Positions 13,101-25,555 are shown, numbered from the stretch's first letter. The stretch is DNA of 64,000 bases from Scenedesmus sp. ARA3 (GCA_004335835.1 RWJK01001085.1:1-64000), one strand, 5' to 3'. Translations and numbers: made by a program. The notes: generated from the letters alone by a model not told the origin.

Positions 13101-16100
13101 TCCTCATCCTGCTAGACACAATGCCTTTCTACAAATCCAAACTACAGCTGCGGCCTACAGCCGAACTGCACGTAGTTCCTGTGCATGCTGCATTTCAGGC
13201 CGGTAGGCAATGCCGTGAAACCTACATCTCACCACAACAGAGCTGGGATGGCGTTGATGCTATGGCTTGATGGGTAACATGATGATGAACAGAGCTGGGA
13301 GTGGCAGTGACCAGCAATCCCAGGTAAGCATGCGGGCGAGCACAAGACAAGCCGGGCAGCTCACCTGCGCCTGCCTCAGCAGCTGTCGCCGCAGGTCATC
13401 CACGACACCCACTAGCTGCTGGCAGTCCTGCAGGGCAGTTGGCTGACCCTGCTGCTGCTGCTGGCTGGGAGTGTCTGCAGCTGTGGCACCACTTGTAGCT
13501 GACACTGCCGCTGCTGCTGGTGCTGCTGCTTGTGCAGCGCCTGCTGGCTGAGGGCCTGCTGCCCTGGCTAAGCATGCCTGCAGCTGCTGCAGGACGCTGT
13601 CAATGCTGTCTGCTGCCTCACTGTTCTTGGCCAGCTCTGATGTGGCCTTCTTCTTGGCTCCCTCGACATACCTGCGCAGCAGCAAGGGCAGCATTGCTGA
13701 TTCACCTGCACTGCAACATGTGCCTCTACAAACTGTACTAGTCAACTGGCTGCTTGCCAGCACACGAGTTGTGCATTTACAGCATTCTACATGCTGTCCT
13801 AGTTGTCCCGTATCCAAGAAGCTGCTCACCGGTTGAGTGCTTCAATCAGTGCCATGTCCTGCTTGTGTGACGGCAGCAGCTGCTCAATTGCCGCCAGCGC
13901 AGCGGACAGCTCGGCTGACAGCTCCTGCTCCAGCGCTGCCAGTGCATCTTGCTGCTGCTGCTGCTGCCCGGCCACGTGATGGTCGATGCCTGAGATGCCA
14001 GCCTTGTAGGTGGCAACATTCTCCTCAGTGTACTGCCCTCCCTCTGCGAAGACAAGACAATATTGTCTGAGTGTTTCTTGGATACTTTGTTCATCGCCCG
14101 GGCACTGGGTCAGTGGCGTGCAGGTGGTAGAACGCCAGTTCATGCAATGCAACGCCACGGTACTGTGATTTGGCACAACTGACTGCCGCCCACGGCCAGC
14201 TCTCCGTATCACCCCTCACACAGGCGCACCCCCCTCTACACACACACACACACACCTGCAAAGCTCTTGAGGTGTGCTGCCTCAAACTCCCGGTTGGCCG
14301 CCACCACCGCAGCGCAGCCCGCGGCTACGCCAGCCGCCGCCTCCTCCAGCCGCTCCCCCAGCTGCCGCTCCAGCCTGCCCCGCAGCGCCTGCGCCTCCCT
14401 CCAGCAGATTTCCAACCCCTTGAGGCTCAGCGCGGCGCCCAGCAGCCGCTCATAGCCCAGCAGCTTGGCCTTCCAAGCAGCGGCGTCAGCGCGCAGCGCC
14501 TGCACGGCCTCCTGGGCGGCTGCCGCCTGCTGCTTGACCGCCTTGCTCTGGCGGGCCATGTGTGCTTCCACGCGGCGGCGCTGCGCCAGCAGCTCAATGC
14601 TGCGCGCGGCACGCACCTGTGGTCAAGGTATGATGCGGCAGCAGAGCACACCAGTGAAGCATCGTGCGGTGGGAACACACCAGATGCAGATGCAGTACGT
14701 GCGTCAGCTGGCAGTGCCCGCCAATGCCAACAGGCTACGTTCTGTGCTGCAGATGCCTCCTGCAAGCCGTGAGCCGATGACAGCCTGCAGCACTGCAGCC
14801 GAGCTGCTGCCAACAAAGTCCGCACACTGCAACACATGCCGTGCATCCCGCTGCGCGACGCTGCTTGCTCAGTCAGCACGTGCGATGCCCTAGTGCTAGC
14901 GCTATACTGTTCCTGTGTACCCACCTCCTCCTCAATGCGGCCGGGCCTGGGCCGGTGCGCCCTGAGCCGCCCATCCAGCTCCTCGGTCAGCATGCCCTCC
15001 ACCGACTCAGCCCAGGCATCAGCAGCACCTGTGCTGCGGCTGCCAAACGACTCCATCTCACACAGTAGTGACACCTGCAGCAGGCAGCAGCATGGGCGAA
15101 GCAGCATGAGTTGTCTACATGCCTTGTTATATGGAAGACGCAATGTCTTCAACAACAATCATGTCACATCCTGACTACACCATGGCGAGCCAGGCCAGCA
15201 GGTTGTGATGAGCCCTGTAGAAACATGGCACTGGGATGCAGCCCCGCTCAATTGCCGCGTCCCTGGGAGCAGGTTAGACAGCATGTGTCAACAGCATGAC
15301 TCTCAATGCATCATGCTGCATCTTACACAGCTGCTTCAGCACACCCAAGCTCACCTGCAGCTGCTGCAGGGACGCCTCCACAGCATCATCGGGCACATGC
15401 AGCGTCTGACACAGCGGCGAGCCGCTCAGGGCAGCAGGACAAGGCAGGGGTGCATTCGCAGCTGAAGCGGCTGCTGCCTGAGCAGCAGCCTCAGCCTCCG
15501 CGGCTGCCGCTGCTGCCTCAGCTGCAGCGGCTGCCTCTGCTGCGGCTTGCTGCTTGGGTGTAAGTTTTGCTGTGGCCCCTGCAGGCACAGGGGAAGCCTT
15601 GCCTGCTGGCACGGCTGTTGCAGCAACCGGTGCGGGTGTGCCAGCAGCCGTTGCCGCATGTGCTGCTGTTGTGCCTGCATTGCTGAGCCTGGCAGCTGGT
15701 GCAGCCCCAGCTTGCTGCTGCTGCTGCTGCTCCTGCTCGGGCTGCTCCTGCCATGGCTTAGGTGTCGCGTCCATCAGAGCTGGCCAGAGAGCATGCAGCA
15801 GCGCATATGCTCCACCACCTGGCAGCTCTAGACACTGCTGCTGTGGCTCTGCTTGCTGCAAGTTTGTTGCCTGGTGCTGCGCCTGCTGCTGCTGCTGCTG
15901 GGCCTCGCATTGTGCATCCTTGCCAGGAGCAGCCTCTGCTGCTTGTGGCTGCACATGCAGCAGCCCACACAAGAACTTGCTGTACATCTCCTGCTGCTGC
16001 TTCACCTTGCCAGGGTGCCCACGCACCAGCTGTGTGCTGCTTGCTGCATACTCCCTGTACCCAGCCTGCACCTCAGCCAGCAGCTGCAGCGCAGCAGCCA

Positions 16101-18654
16101 CCCGCTCGTCTAGTGCCCGCTCACTGCTGCCTTGGCTGACTGCCAGCACTGCTGCATCAAGCGCTGCCTCCCTGTCAGCATCTGCCTGTTCAAACTGCTG
16201 CCTGGCCTCACACAGTGCCGCCTTGATGGCTGCCTCCGACTGAGCTGTTAGCACGTTATGGGACTCGAACAGCGACACCACGCTGCTCAGCCAGCTGCCC
16301 AGAACTTGTGTCGCCAGCTGCCACTCGACCGCCTGGCGCTGCAGGAAGGCAGCGGCTTGCTGCAGCAGCTGCTGGGCTGCTGACTGGCGCTGCTGCAGCA
16401 CGGGCTGCACCTGCTGCTGCAGCAGCTCCTCCAGCTGCTCAAGCGAGAAGCCCCTGTAGGCGAGCACCTCGCTGCGCAAGGCTGCCAGCCCCGACTGCAC
16501 CTGCAAGGCGCAACAGCCGCAGTAGAGCATTGTGTTTTGATGCACCTGACAAGTGTATCTGAAACCAATTGAACAGCCAGGTCTTCAGCAGTAGCATGCG
16601 AGCCTTTGCAAGTACAGCCAAGGTCATGGACTGACAGATGCACGCAAGGATGCTGCAACTGGGTCTCTTGGCCGGCATGTGGTACACATCAGCACTGTGT
16701 TGAGCAGCCGTCTGCTCAGCTGCAGCCCCTCAGTGTCGGCAGCTGCCTCACCTGCGCCTCCACCTGGTCTTCCTGCGCCTGCAGCTGCTGCCGCCGCCCC
16801 TGCAGCTGCTGCTGCCAGCCCTCATTCCACTGCTTTGCAGCAGCCACCCAATCCTTGACAGCATCTGAGCTGAGGTGCGGCGGCAGCAGCTGCCCCACAC
16901 GCTTGCAGAGCTGCTGCAGCTGCGCATGTGCATCCTCCTGTGCTGCGCGCAGCTGCGCAAAGGAGTCCAGGCGGGCAGGTGGCTCCGACAGGTCGGCTGT
17001 GACGTGCTGGCAGAAGCAGGCGATGGCGTGCCTGCTGCGCAGCGTGCGCCAGGCAGCCAGGCCAGCCTCCCAGCGCTGCCTGCGCGCCTGCTCCAGCAGC
17101 ATCTGCTGCTCATGCAGGCGCTGCAACGCGTCAGCCGCCACCTGCCTGCAAGCACGCAAGCAGCACACCAAAGAGGCACAGCTGTCTGTACTATACATTA
17201 CTGGCTCCAAGATGCAGCAGCCAGATACATGCAGGTGGCCTGGAAGTGTTGTGTTGCCTGTGTTGTGCCCAAGTACTGCCAGCCACACGCTTCTGCTCCA
17301 CCATGCCTGCAGGCCACCCGACATTCCTGGCCAGCCAACCAGCCACTAGACCGCTGGCTACACCAGCCAACTGCTGCTGCCCAGCTGCCGCCAGCTGTCA
17401 CCTGTTGTCCAGCAGCAGCTTGTTGACAGCCAGCGCCTCCTGCTCCACCAGGCGCTGCAGCCTGCCCTCATCCAGGTGCGCTATGTCACTCATGTCGGCC
17501 AGCATGGCAGCAAGTGCAGCCTCCATGACGCTGCGCAGGCTGTTCTCAGCAGCCCTAAAGTCAGCTGCCAGGGCATCAATGTGGCCCGCAGTGCTGGTGC
17601 AGCGCTGCTCAATGCTGTCCCACAGCTGGAGGCAGCATGCAGACAGATTGAAACACAAGCAGCACGTCAAACGCAAGAGTCACCACATCCAATGATGTGC
17701 ATCTTGAACTGTAGCTGGCTGCATCAAGCCATCTGTTGCAGGCAGGACAGGCAGTTGCTAGAGCACTGTGCCCTCCAACCTCACCTGCAGGATTTGCTGC
17801 TCACTCAGCAGCATGACCTTGTCTTCGGCAAGCACTGACATCTGCTGTTCAATATCGTAGCTGACTCCATCGAGTGTTGCCTTGAGCACAGCAGCTGCAG
17901 CGGCAGCTGCTGTGTCGTGTTGCTGTCTGGTCGTGTCGCGGCTGGCACAGTACTGCTGCCAAGTTGCCTCGTGCCTGTGGGCTTTACCCACCAGCATAGA
18001 AGTTATGCCTGCAAGGCCAGGCTGTGCACATGACACACACAGAGAACAGAAAAAGGTCAGTGAATATACGATAGCACATGCAAGACCGCTGCTCATAACA
18101 CAGATGACTGCAGGTGAGCAATCGCAGACAGATGGGGGCAGCTCACATGCTGCCGCAAGAGTGCGTGCATGGTGTAGTGCATGCAGCGCACCTGTTCATT
18201 GGCTGCTTCAGGCATCAGCCTGTGCACTTCAGTACTGGCATCGCCAAAGATTGCCAGGTCTGCCTTGACAGCATGCTTCGGCACCAGGCCTTGTGTGTTG
18301 AGCCTGTCACGAGCTTCTGCCATTTTGGCTTGAACAGTGCTGGCATAGCGCTCCTGCCTCACAGTTTGGCTGCTGTGTAAGGATGCCAGGAGCTTCTGCC
18401 CCGTCGTTAATTCTCCTCCCTCCATTTGCTGGCACCACTGGCAACACCCAACTGGCAGAAGCAGAAGCTGTGCTGCTGCCTGCCCACTGAAGCTGCCCTC
18501 ACTCCATCAACAGCTGCGACTCTCGACAAATTAAACTCAGCATTACTGTGATACAGTCTTGCAGCGAGCTGCTGTCAGTGGCGTTTGGTGCAAGGAGGGC
18601 TTTCCGTGTCACTGCCAGTCGTCGCTCTAACTCGTGCCTGCTCAGAAGTGCCAT
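10111..18654 (-). CDS. Large coiled-coil protein, CCDC180-like (candidate DUF4455/DUF4456 protein)
   Basis: Seventeen exons close in frame to about 1,665 residues: 18503-18654, 18192-18372, 17785-18021, 17402-17625, 16752-17145, 15355-16500, 14925-15074, 14256-14616, 13830-14043, 13365-13671, 12852-13065, 12439-12671, 12140-12283, 11718-11911, 11177-11475, 10658-10906 and 10111-10409. The product is almost wholly helical: Gln/Glu/Arg/Leu coiled coils split by Ala/Pro-rich linkers (in exons 15355-16500 and 12852-13065). Length, coiled-coil layout and short motifs such as VEQEALAVNKLLLDNR near the N-terminus and GGQYTEENVATYKAGI in exon 13830-14043 recall CCDC180, a ciliary or sperm protein of about 1,700 residues. 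I made this match from memory of the family's general pattern, so the family call is tentative, while the gene structure is well supported by phase. The second-exon acceptor is the weakest junction: it was chosen because it alone keeps the frame. The start ATG is inferred. Confidence 0.62.
14238..14255. repeat. (AC)9 microsatellite forming a splice donor
   Basis: An AC/GT dinucleotide tract sits exactly at the 3' edge of exon 14256-14616 of the CCDC180-like gene. On the coding strand the intron begins as a GT run, so several adjacent GT dinucleotides could act as donor. Confidence 0.8.
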
Positions 18655-19900
18655 CGACAATTTTATGCGTTTGTGCGTAATCGGAAACAGTGCAACCAGC
18701 ACTGATGCGCAATGTCTGCAACTAGGGTTGTGGGACCTGACAGTTTGTACTGCAGCCAAGCTGCAGCTTGGCTGCAGCACACAAAGACCTGACTGGGACA
18801 CCAGTCTGCTGTGCCAGCGCGTGAGGTGTGGAAGGAAACCAAACTGAGAGTCTGAGCACTCTGAGATTGTTACAACAGTTCAAAAAAGCACTCTCGACGA
18901 GAAAAAGCCCAGTCAGGCACCGTGCGTGTGTGACATGTATACCACAACAAAATCAAGTGGAGTCCGACTCCATAGACCATGGCCGCGCGGGAGATCTGCA
19001 TCAATGGCAATATGTTGAACACGCGCTTAAATACTTCACTGCACACGCCCACACTGTTTTGAAATGCAACACAGCAGTATCAACAAGGCAGAGATGGCAT
19101 GGTGCACATCTCATGCAGCTGCTACTGCACCTGTTGAAAGTGCAGGTGCTACCCAACCACATGCTGAGCACAGGCTGTGCAGAATAAAAGCGCCAAAGTT
19201 GATGAGCACAGCACGCTTTCAGCCCTATGCTGAAATGAACACCTGGAGAACATATTCGAATTGCCGAGAACTGCCAAGCAGCCTGTGCAAAGTCGCCACC
19301 GTGGCCTGCGCTTGTAGCTGGCGATGATGCTGATCAGCCTAACATCACTGCGCCAGTGCGGAACGTATGAGCGGTCGGGCGACTGAACTGCTGCCTTGAT
19401 ACAACAGGACTTGCTGCTGCACAACCTGGTCTGTATGCTAGGCAGTGTATGAAGCCACTGGAGGACTGCTGAATCGCCAACAGAGTGTCTGCAGCAACCA
19501 TCTGAACTGCGCAGGTGCTGCCTCATCTACTCCGTGCATCTGCGTCCGCCATAGTTTGTGGCAAGCCACCCATGGGTGCGATCTTATTGAACACCTGTGG
19601 CAGCAGATACACACGCGCGCAGACATTGCAGCAATGTGTACATTGAGAAGCTGCTCTCTGATTCCGGTGATGTCAAGCAGTTGCAGGAGGTCGCTCATGG
19701 ACGCATGTGGCTCAAGGCACAGCATCGCTGCTCAACTCCCGACCTGCTGTCGACAGGTAACCGAGTCAGCAGCAGACATGCTGCCTGTGCCCTCTGGCAA
19801 ACTGCACCTGCTGCTCCCAGTCACTGCAGTGCTTCTGTTGCTGCCACATCACCTGCAAACTACATGGTTCTCTGTCCATCGTGCTGGTGCCCATGGTGCC
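18655..19900. other. Intergenic: CCDC180-like promoter and GOT1 3' region
   Basis: About 1.25 kb between two minus-strand genes. Frames are short and of unusual composition, with no family motif or splice-consistent chain. It probably holds the promoter of the CCDC180-like gene and the GOT1 3' UTR. Confidence 0.55.
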
Positions 19901-20884
19901 TTATATGGACTCTGCTGCAGCTGTTGCTGCTGCTGCAGGAGCGCCGCTCACCGCCTTGAGCCCAGGCACGTCCAGCACCTTGGACATGAAGGGTATCCGC
20001 CGCGAGTACTGCAGCACTATTGGGATGAACTCGCAGAACAGCAGCCAGAAGCCGTACGCCTCCAAGCACAGCCCTATGATGGTCCAGCCAATGATGACTA
20101 GGCCAGCACCCGACAGGTAGAAGGCGGAGCCCTACGGGCAGCAGCGAAGGGATGAAGTGCGTCGACATAGAGACTGCATGTGGATGCATGCAAGCAGGGT
20201 AGTGACGTAGCCAACTACTGTTTGCAAACCTATTGCCAGCAGGCAAGGCATGGTGGTGCTTGCTGTTGCCGTACTGCAGCCGGCGGCTGTGTTGCGCATG
20301 CTGTGCAGAATGCCAGCGTGTCCAGCGCAATGAACTGGGAAGCACTCGGGTAAGCAACTGCTCACTGCAAGTCCTGCATGATAAGCTTCGAGGTGACATA
20401 ATAGTACATGTGTTGCCCACCTTCCTATTTTTTCGCCGGCTGAAGAACTGCATGGTGGCTTGCACGCCAATGGTAATGGTCATGCCCGCGAGGAAGAGCA
20501 GCTGCAAGCGGCAATATGCACAAGGAAAGCTCAGTGTCTGCAATATGCGCCTAGTTGCAATGCCAAATGTGTGTGTACTAAACCGTAGGAGGTAACCCCA
20601 CAGCATGCAGCATCTCTTCAGCTACATGTTTGTACCCCACCTGTTGTGTTTGTCACAAAAACATGCGCTGGCCGAGGCACACAAATGCTAACACGCAGCT
20701 GATGCTGTTGCTGCTGCTGGGCAGGTGTCCCTTCCTTGGACAAACTCACGTTTCCCATTGCCAGAAGGCCCCTGTCAAAGAAAAGTACAACTCCCAAGAA
20801 GGTGAAGAGGAAGCCAAAGGCTGTTAGGCCCAGCCCAATCTCTGCGCAGCAGTAGATGGCGGTTGCAGCAGTTGGCTTGAGCAT
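19901..20884 (-). CDS. GOT1: GOT1 vesicle-transport membrane protein
   Basis: Three exons (20750-20884, 20421-20501, 19901-20131) give a 148-residue protein, close to the usual 138-140 of Got1p/GOLT1. The family works in ER-to-Golgi transport as a small tetraspan membrane protein. Visible hallmarks are IGLGLTAFGFLFTFLGVVLF, then FDRGLLAMGN, then LLFLAGMTITIGVQATMQFF, FSRRKNRKGSAFYLSGAGLV and IIGWTIIGLCLEAYGFWLLF. Four hydrophobic segments are separated by a basic RRKNRK loop. The sequence after the last span (RRIPFMSKVLDVPG) is also typical. The tail is Ala-rich and ends AAAESI. All junctions are phase 0, and the start ATG is the only one that gives the standard short cytosolic N-terminus. 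Confidence 0.95.
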
Positions 20885-22560
20885 TGGCTGCTGAGCATGT
20901 GTATGCAGGCTGCTGCATTGCCAATTTTCACTTACTTCGCTGGTCGTTTAGCCATGACCCTGTTGGGAACATGGTGCGGATCGAGCCTGCACACGCTGTC
21001 TGCTACAAAGCCCAGCTGCTCCTAGCTGACTTGCTCTGTACAAGTACGCCCCTGCCTCAGCTATTCCTCATGGCTGATGCCAGCTACTAGTAGCAGATAT
21101 ATAGTTGAACGTGACCATTTCAGGCGTGCCTGGCGTTCAAAGCTGCTGGTACTGCAGGTTCTCAGGCAACAACACCAGCAGCAACGTAGGGATGCCGTGC
21201 AGAGAGCTGAAACAACTGTGATCCAAAGTCTCAGTAGCCGGTTTAAACGTGTGATAGGAGCAGGCTGCTTTACAAGTGGACTTTAGGATTGGTGTGGAAG
21301 CCACGGGCTAGACCACTTGCTGTTACAGTCGCACACGGCTCACATGACGTACAGTTACCAAGTTCACAGCAGCAGCACTGCCGATGAGCGCCACGTAACC
21401 AAACAGCGGGACATGTCATGACAGCTGGTGGGAGTGAACATAAACAGCAGTTATCGGGAAGCTGGGCATATATAATAAAGACACACTAATGTTTTCATTT
21501 GTTTGGCAGCTTTGCACAGGCAAACACAGCACAGCCGCGCCTTGTAATCACCACTGTCTAATCCTAGTGTGTAGTGCCAATTAACCACACCCACAGCAGA
21601 ACGTCGGAATTGCTATTCGTCACACAAACCGCTGAGGTTAAGGAGCCGTGCATAGAAGCTGGCACAGTTGCAGCAAGACACAATGGCCAGTCCCACAGCA
21701 ACCAGCAGCAACCCAGACAGCTCCACAAAGTCATGCAAAGCAAAGGTGGTGCTGCGCTCTTGGTAAGTCATGCTGCCAGAGTGCCGAGTACAGCACCGCA
21801 ATTGAACCCTGCATATCCACTGTGCAGCCAGCCTCAGCACAGGGTTGGTGCCACCTTCAGCATGACGCTGTAGCAGCACTGCAGTGCAGTTGCAGCAACA
21901 TGTGATGTGCAGCCAACATCCACTGCATCAGTCTAGGGAGCCTGAAGATGCTGCAATAGCAGATGCTTGGCACCCTTAACATAAGGCTGTAGTACAACAA
22001 GGGTACCAACAGCTGTGCTGAACTCTTGTTTTTCAACCTGTATCGCTATCAACCAGCCCACTTGGCTCTGCAGTTGGCATCACACGGCAGGTAAGCAACA
22101 GCCAACAAGTGTGACTGGAAGCTGACAATCTTAGCATCAGTCAATACAAAGTTCAAATGGCATGCTGACAACCTGAACATCCTGCACGCATGACCCATCT
22201 GGCATAGAAACGCTGTGCAGCAGACTTGGCTGCATGCATCTCAGCACCTACATGACGCGCAACTGCATGTTCCTGCAAACCACTAATATGAACAGGCAGG
22301 GGAGCTTGTGGCAATTGCCTACCCACAGCCCAAGGCAGGCTACAAAAACCCAATGGCATATGGAGCAAAGCCCAAGCTGAGCACAGAAGTGTGAGTGGCT
22401 GCCGCAGCACAACATGCCGTGTCAACCAACATGCTTGACAACTTGTACTACTGAGCAGCTGACAGCTTGTGTAGTAACTAACCTAGCACCTGCATCACCA
22501 ACTGACATGCCCATCATGCCGTGTATATGTGAGTGCAGCACCAGCAGGCACTTTGTCAAG
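20885..22560. other. Intergenic between divergent GOT1 (-) and a small unknown gene (+)
   Basis: About 1.7 kb that must contain both promoters. An AT-rich TATA-like stretch lies near 21466-21478, but it is far from either start codon, so I do not call it a promoter. Additional 5' non-coding exons of the plus-strand gene could be here. No protein motif is visible. Confidence 0.5.
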
Positions 22561-23489
22561 ATGGTGCGCGCAGCAGCAGACAGCACCTGCGAGAAGAAGG
22601 TGCTGATGCCATACAGGCCCAACGCGCCAAGGAACAGGCCCAAGGAGACAGTGAGTGCCAGCGCCAACGCATGCAGGACACCTGGCAGCACACGTAATGA
22701 GCTGCATGTGCCAATCATTGCAGCACCTGTACTGCACACAACAGGCTTCAACACACATGCATGCCATGGTGTGTGGATGGACCATGGTGACACAAACAGA
22801 TGAAACTACTACCAGCTGCAGTACCTGAACATGTGTGGGTTTCGCGCTGCAGCTGAGCAACACCATCGGCAAGCGCTACGGCACGCACCCCACCAGCACT
22901 GAGCACTACAAGGGCGAGAGCCACGTGAAGCTGTCAGATGTAGACCCGGAGTCACGCAAGCCCTGGAAGACAACCAACATGGTGCGGCCTGCAACTCACA
23001 CAGCACTGCCCCAACACAGCTGCTGCTTGAACAGCGCATTGGTTATGCTGAATTGAAGCAGTGACTGCTGCCTTCCAGCATGGTGTGCATGCCAAACCAA
23101 AAACGGCATACATGCTCTGCACACTTGCACCTATGCTCGGCGCAGTGGCAGCTGCAATGCTGCAACATATGCTGTAATGGAGTGTGTGCCTGGGCTGCTG
23201 CTTGCTGCAGGTGTTCCAAGCCAGTGCGCAAGTGACTGACGTGGTGGGCCTTGCCAACGCCGGCATCAGCAGCGACATTGCACGGAGGATGCACAAGCAG
23301 CAGGTGCGCTGAGTCACCAGTGCAGTGCGCATCAAGTGCACTCTGCTTCATGTGTAGTCATGAAGCACATAGTAACACACCAGGCACATGTACACTTTCA
23401 CAGCCTAGGCCCATGCAAACACACAAACAGGCTTGCTAATGGTTGTCTGCTGCACCGCGCTTGGCCTGCAGGGCATCTACAGCCCTTGA
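22561..23489 (+). CDS. Small conserved-looking protein of unknown function (109 residues)
   Basis: Four exons (22561-22650, 22853-22981, 23211-23303, 23472-23489) join in phase 0 to a 109-residue basic, Pro/Arg/Lys-rich soluble protein. It begins MVRAAADSTCEKKV, has PYRPNAPRNRPKE and GKRYGTHPTSTEHYKGE, then SRKPWKTTNM, and ends HKQQGIYSP. The ATG lies in a good AAGATGG context. If the last intron is not removed, translation stops after only two more residues (VR), so the alternative product is 106 residues. There is no signal peptide, membrane span or catalytic motif. Compact, turn-rich basic composition with aromatic and Pro motifs is typical of small structural proteins such as microtubule inner proteins, but that is only an analogy. 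I do not recognise the family. GOT1 lies upstream on the opposite strand and CutC converges downstream. Confidence 0.62.
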
Positions 23490-23916
23490 GCTACTGGAAC
23501 AGCTAGTCAGCAACTGCGTCGTACATGCTTGGGAGCTGTGCTTGCCATTACCCAGCAGGTTGTGTTCTGCTGCAGCGGGGAGATGCCTAAACAATTGTAA
23601 TGTTCTTCACGATGTAAGACACATGCAGACGCTGCAGTCCCAACCCAACTAGTCGGCTGACACAGCAATGAGGAGGCAGCCGTGCAGCAGGACAACTGGT
23701 TGTTTGTTGCTGCACAGAGGATGCAGTCACACATGTGCATTAAAAGTATGTGCAGCCACGGATGGTGGCGGTCCCAGTGCCGACGACAAGGAACCCACGT
23801 GTTGTGGCAGCGCTGACATGCGCTGTATGTCAAGATTAGGCCTGCCCCTTGGGATCAGCTGAGAAACTGAGGGCAAGCCTTGAGGGTTGAGCTTGTAACA
23901 GAGCCTTGGTGGATGC
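23490..23916. other. Convergent 3' region between the unknown small gene and CutC
   Basis: About 430 bp where two genes point at each other. Two TGTAA motifs on the plus strand (23596-23600 and 23613-23617) fit a poly(A) signal for the small gene. No gene is visible. Confidence 0.55.
23596..23600 (+). other. TGTAA poly(A)-type signal of the small unknown gene
   Basis: TGTAA, the green-algal counterpart of AATAAA, 107 bases after the proposed stop codon; a second copy lies 12 bases further on. Position and strand fit. Use is inferred. Confidence 0.45.
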
Positions 23917-25555
23917 TCATGCCGCGCTGATGCCTGGGCAATGAAGAACTGCTAAGATCTTTGTAACCTCCTGCTGATCAGTTACGTTCCACTCATAGTC
24001 GCAAGGGGCCTGCTGTGAACTCATCGTCAGCTGCGGTGGCCTGAACTGCATGACGCTGTGATGTTTCCTGCAGCACAGCAGCAAGTTGCCAAGCAGCACC
24101 CACAGTGACGATCAGGTGCTGGCAACGCACAGCCAGACAAAGAGATGCAATGCCATCCTATGATGCAGGTGCTAGTTGCAGATGATCATAACACAGTGAT
24201 GTGTGACGCTGAGCGCCGGGCCTCACCTCTTGGCTGAGCTGTGGAGCTCAGACACGCCCAGCGCTTGCAGCTCTGCGGCGTTGCTGGCAGTCACGCCGCC
24301 TCCAGCCATGATGGAGATCCTGCCAGCCGCCTGCTTCACGAGTGCTGCAAGCACCTCAGCACCCTGCACAGACAGGAGCAACAATGAACATAAGCACAGC
24401 AAAGACCTGCTGTTAAGCACATATGCCACTGCTGCAATGTTAAGCACACCGGTGCCCCGCCAGCAACTGCACCTTTGCAAGCTTGAGCTGCACTGCGGGG
24501 CGCGTGCTGCACTAGACAGGTGAAACGTGAGCTCTGGGCATCCCACCTGCAGAGCTGATGGCTGGCCACCTGATGTGAGCACCCTTGGGACCCCCAGATG
24601 GATGAGCACCTCGAGCGCCTCACTGCACGGTGAGACAGCATGTACAGCGTGTATATGCGTCGTGAACTATATCACACACCTGACATGCATTGTCTTGCAG
24701 GAATGATGCAGAAACGTCATCATTGGACATCCAGCGGCAAGCATTGGCATGAAAAGCTTGCTGGAAGTGAGGCATGAGGACAAAGATGCCAATTAAATTG
24801 AGCAAGCAGGCATGCAGCACACCTCTGGTTGCTGCTCATGTCGAACGCTCTATGGAAGGTGATGTCCAGCTCCTGCAGCAGAACAGCCAGGTAGACGGCT
24901 CAGCAGGGCGCACTACTGCGGCAGTGCTACAAGCTGTACGTTGCAGCCACGCAGGAAAGCGTAACCACGCTGCTACATCGCGCTGCACTGTATTCAAGAC
25001 AAGCTGCTGTGCCCACCTGTTGCTTGGCAGCCTTGACCAGTTTGGCTGTTGATGCCGCGTCAACCTGCCCGTCTGGAGTGAGGCAGCCCAGCACAACCCC
25101 GTCAGCGCCATTGGCTTTGCATGCTTCGATGTCAGCCAGCATCACCTGCAAGAGAAATTCATGCAGCCACAGCAACAGCAGCGGCAACAGCAGCAGCAGG
25201 GGTTTGCAGGCAAGTGTCAGAACATTGTACAAGCAGTACCAGCAGCCCTGTGCAAGTGCACACCCAGTTTACAGCCACTCACGTTCAATTCATCGTCATT
25301 GTAAAGAAAGTCTCCCCCACGTGGCCTTATGATCACCATCAGCTTTGTGCCAGTGCTGGTGGGTTGGGTGGTGCTACAGCTGCTGCTGCTGCTGCTGTCC
25401 AAGGCAGCTCTAGCCTGCCTGATCAGGCCAATTGATGGCGTGATACCACCTTCTATAAGAGAAGAACACAGCTCAACCCGGGCAGCGCCTGCAACTGCTG
25501 CAGCTCGCGCACCAGCCACGCTATCAACGCAGATCTCGAGCATGGTGCCCGACAT
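23917..25555 (-). CDS. cutC: CutC family protein (copper homeostasis type TIM barrel)
   Basis: Six exons (25283-25555, 25017-25145, 24823-24872, 24547-24622, 24227-24363, 23917-24067) give 271 residues, against about 250 for the family. CutC motifs run in order: [20 protein letters not shown] at the N-terminus with the ELCSSL..GGITPS strand, [60 protein letters not shown] and SELHSSA. These cover the conserved barrel strands and the proposed metal-site region. The third exon is only 50 nt. Either of two in-frame ATGs, four codons apart, could start the protein; the upstream one is used here. CutC was linked to copper tolerance in bacteria, but its biochemical role is unsettled. No targeting peptide is obvious. 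Confidence 0.95.

Noticed and set aside
12482..13270. Plus-strand open frame of about 260 codons
   Set aside because: Lies opposite exons of the CCDC180-like gene; Ala/Pro low complexity only.
15554..16243. Plus-strand Cys/Ala-rich frame
   Set aside because: Mirror of the Gln/Ala-rich exon 15355-16500 on the minus strand.
21464..21478. TATA-like A/T stretch
   Set aside because: Over 500 bp from the GOT1 start codon and over 1 kb from the other; no support for a promoter at this place.
22422..22793. Minus-strand frame with a membrane-like segment
   Set aside because: Complement of the small unknown gene's first exon and its flank; the hydrophobic look comes from reading the complement of a Lys/Arg/Pro-rich sequence. 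No splice-consistent partner exons.
23881..23910. TGTAA on the plus strand near the CutC stop codon
   Set aside because: On the wrong strand for CutC and about 400 bases beyond the small gene, which has two closer signals.
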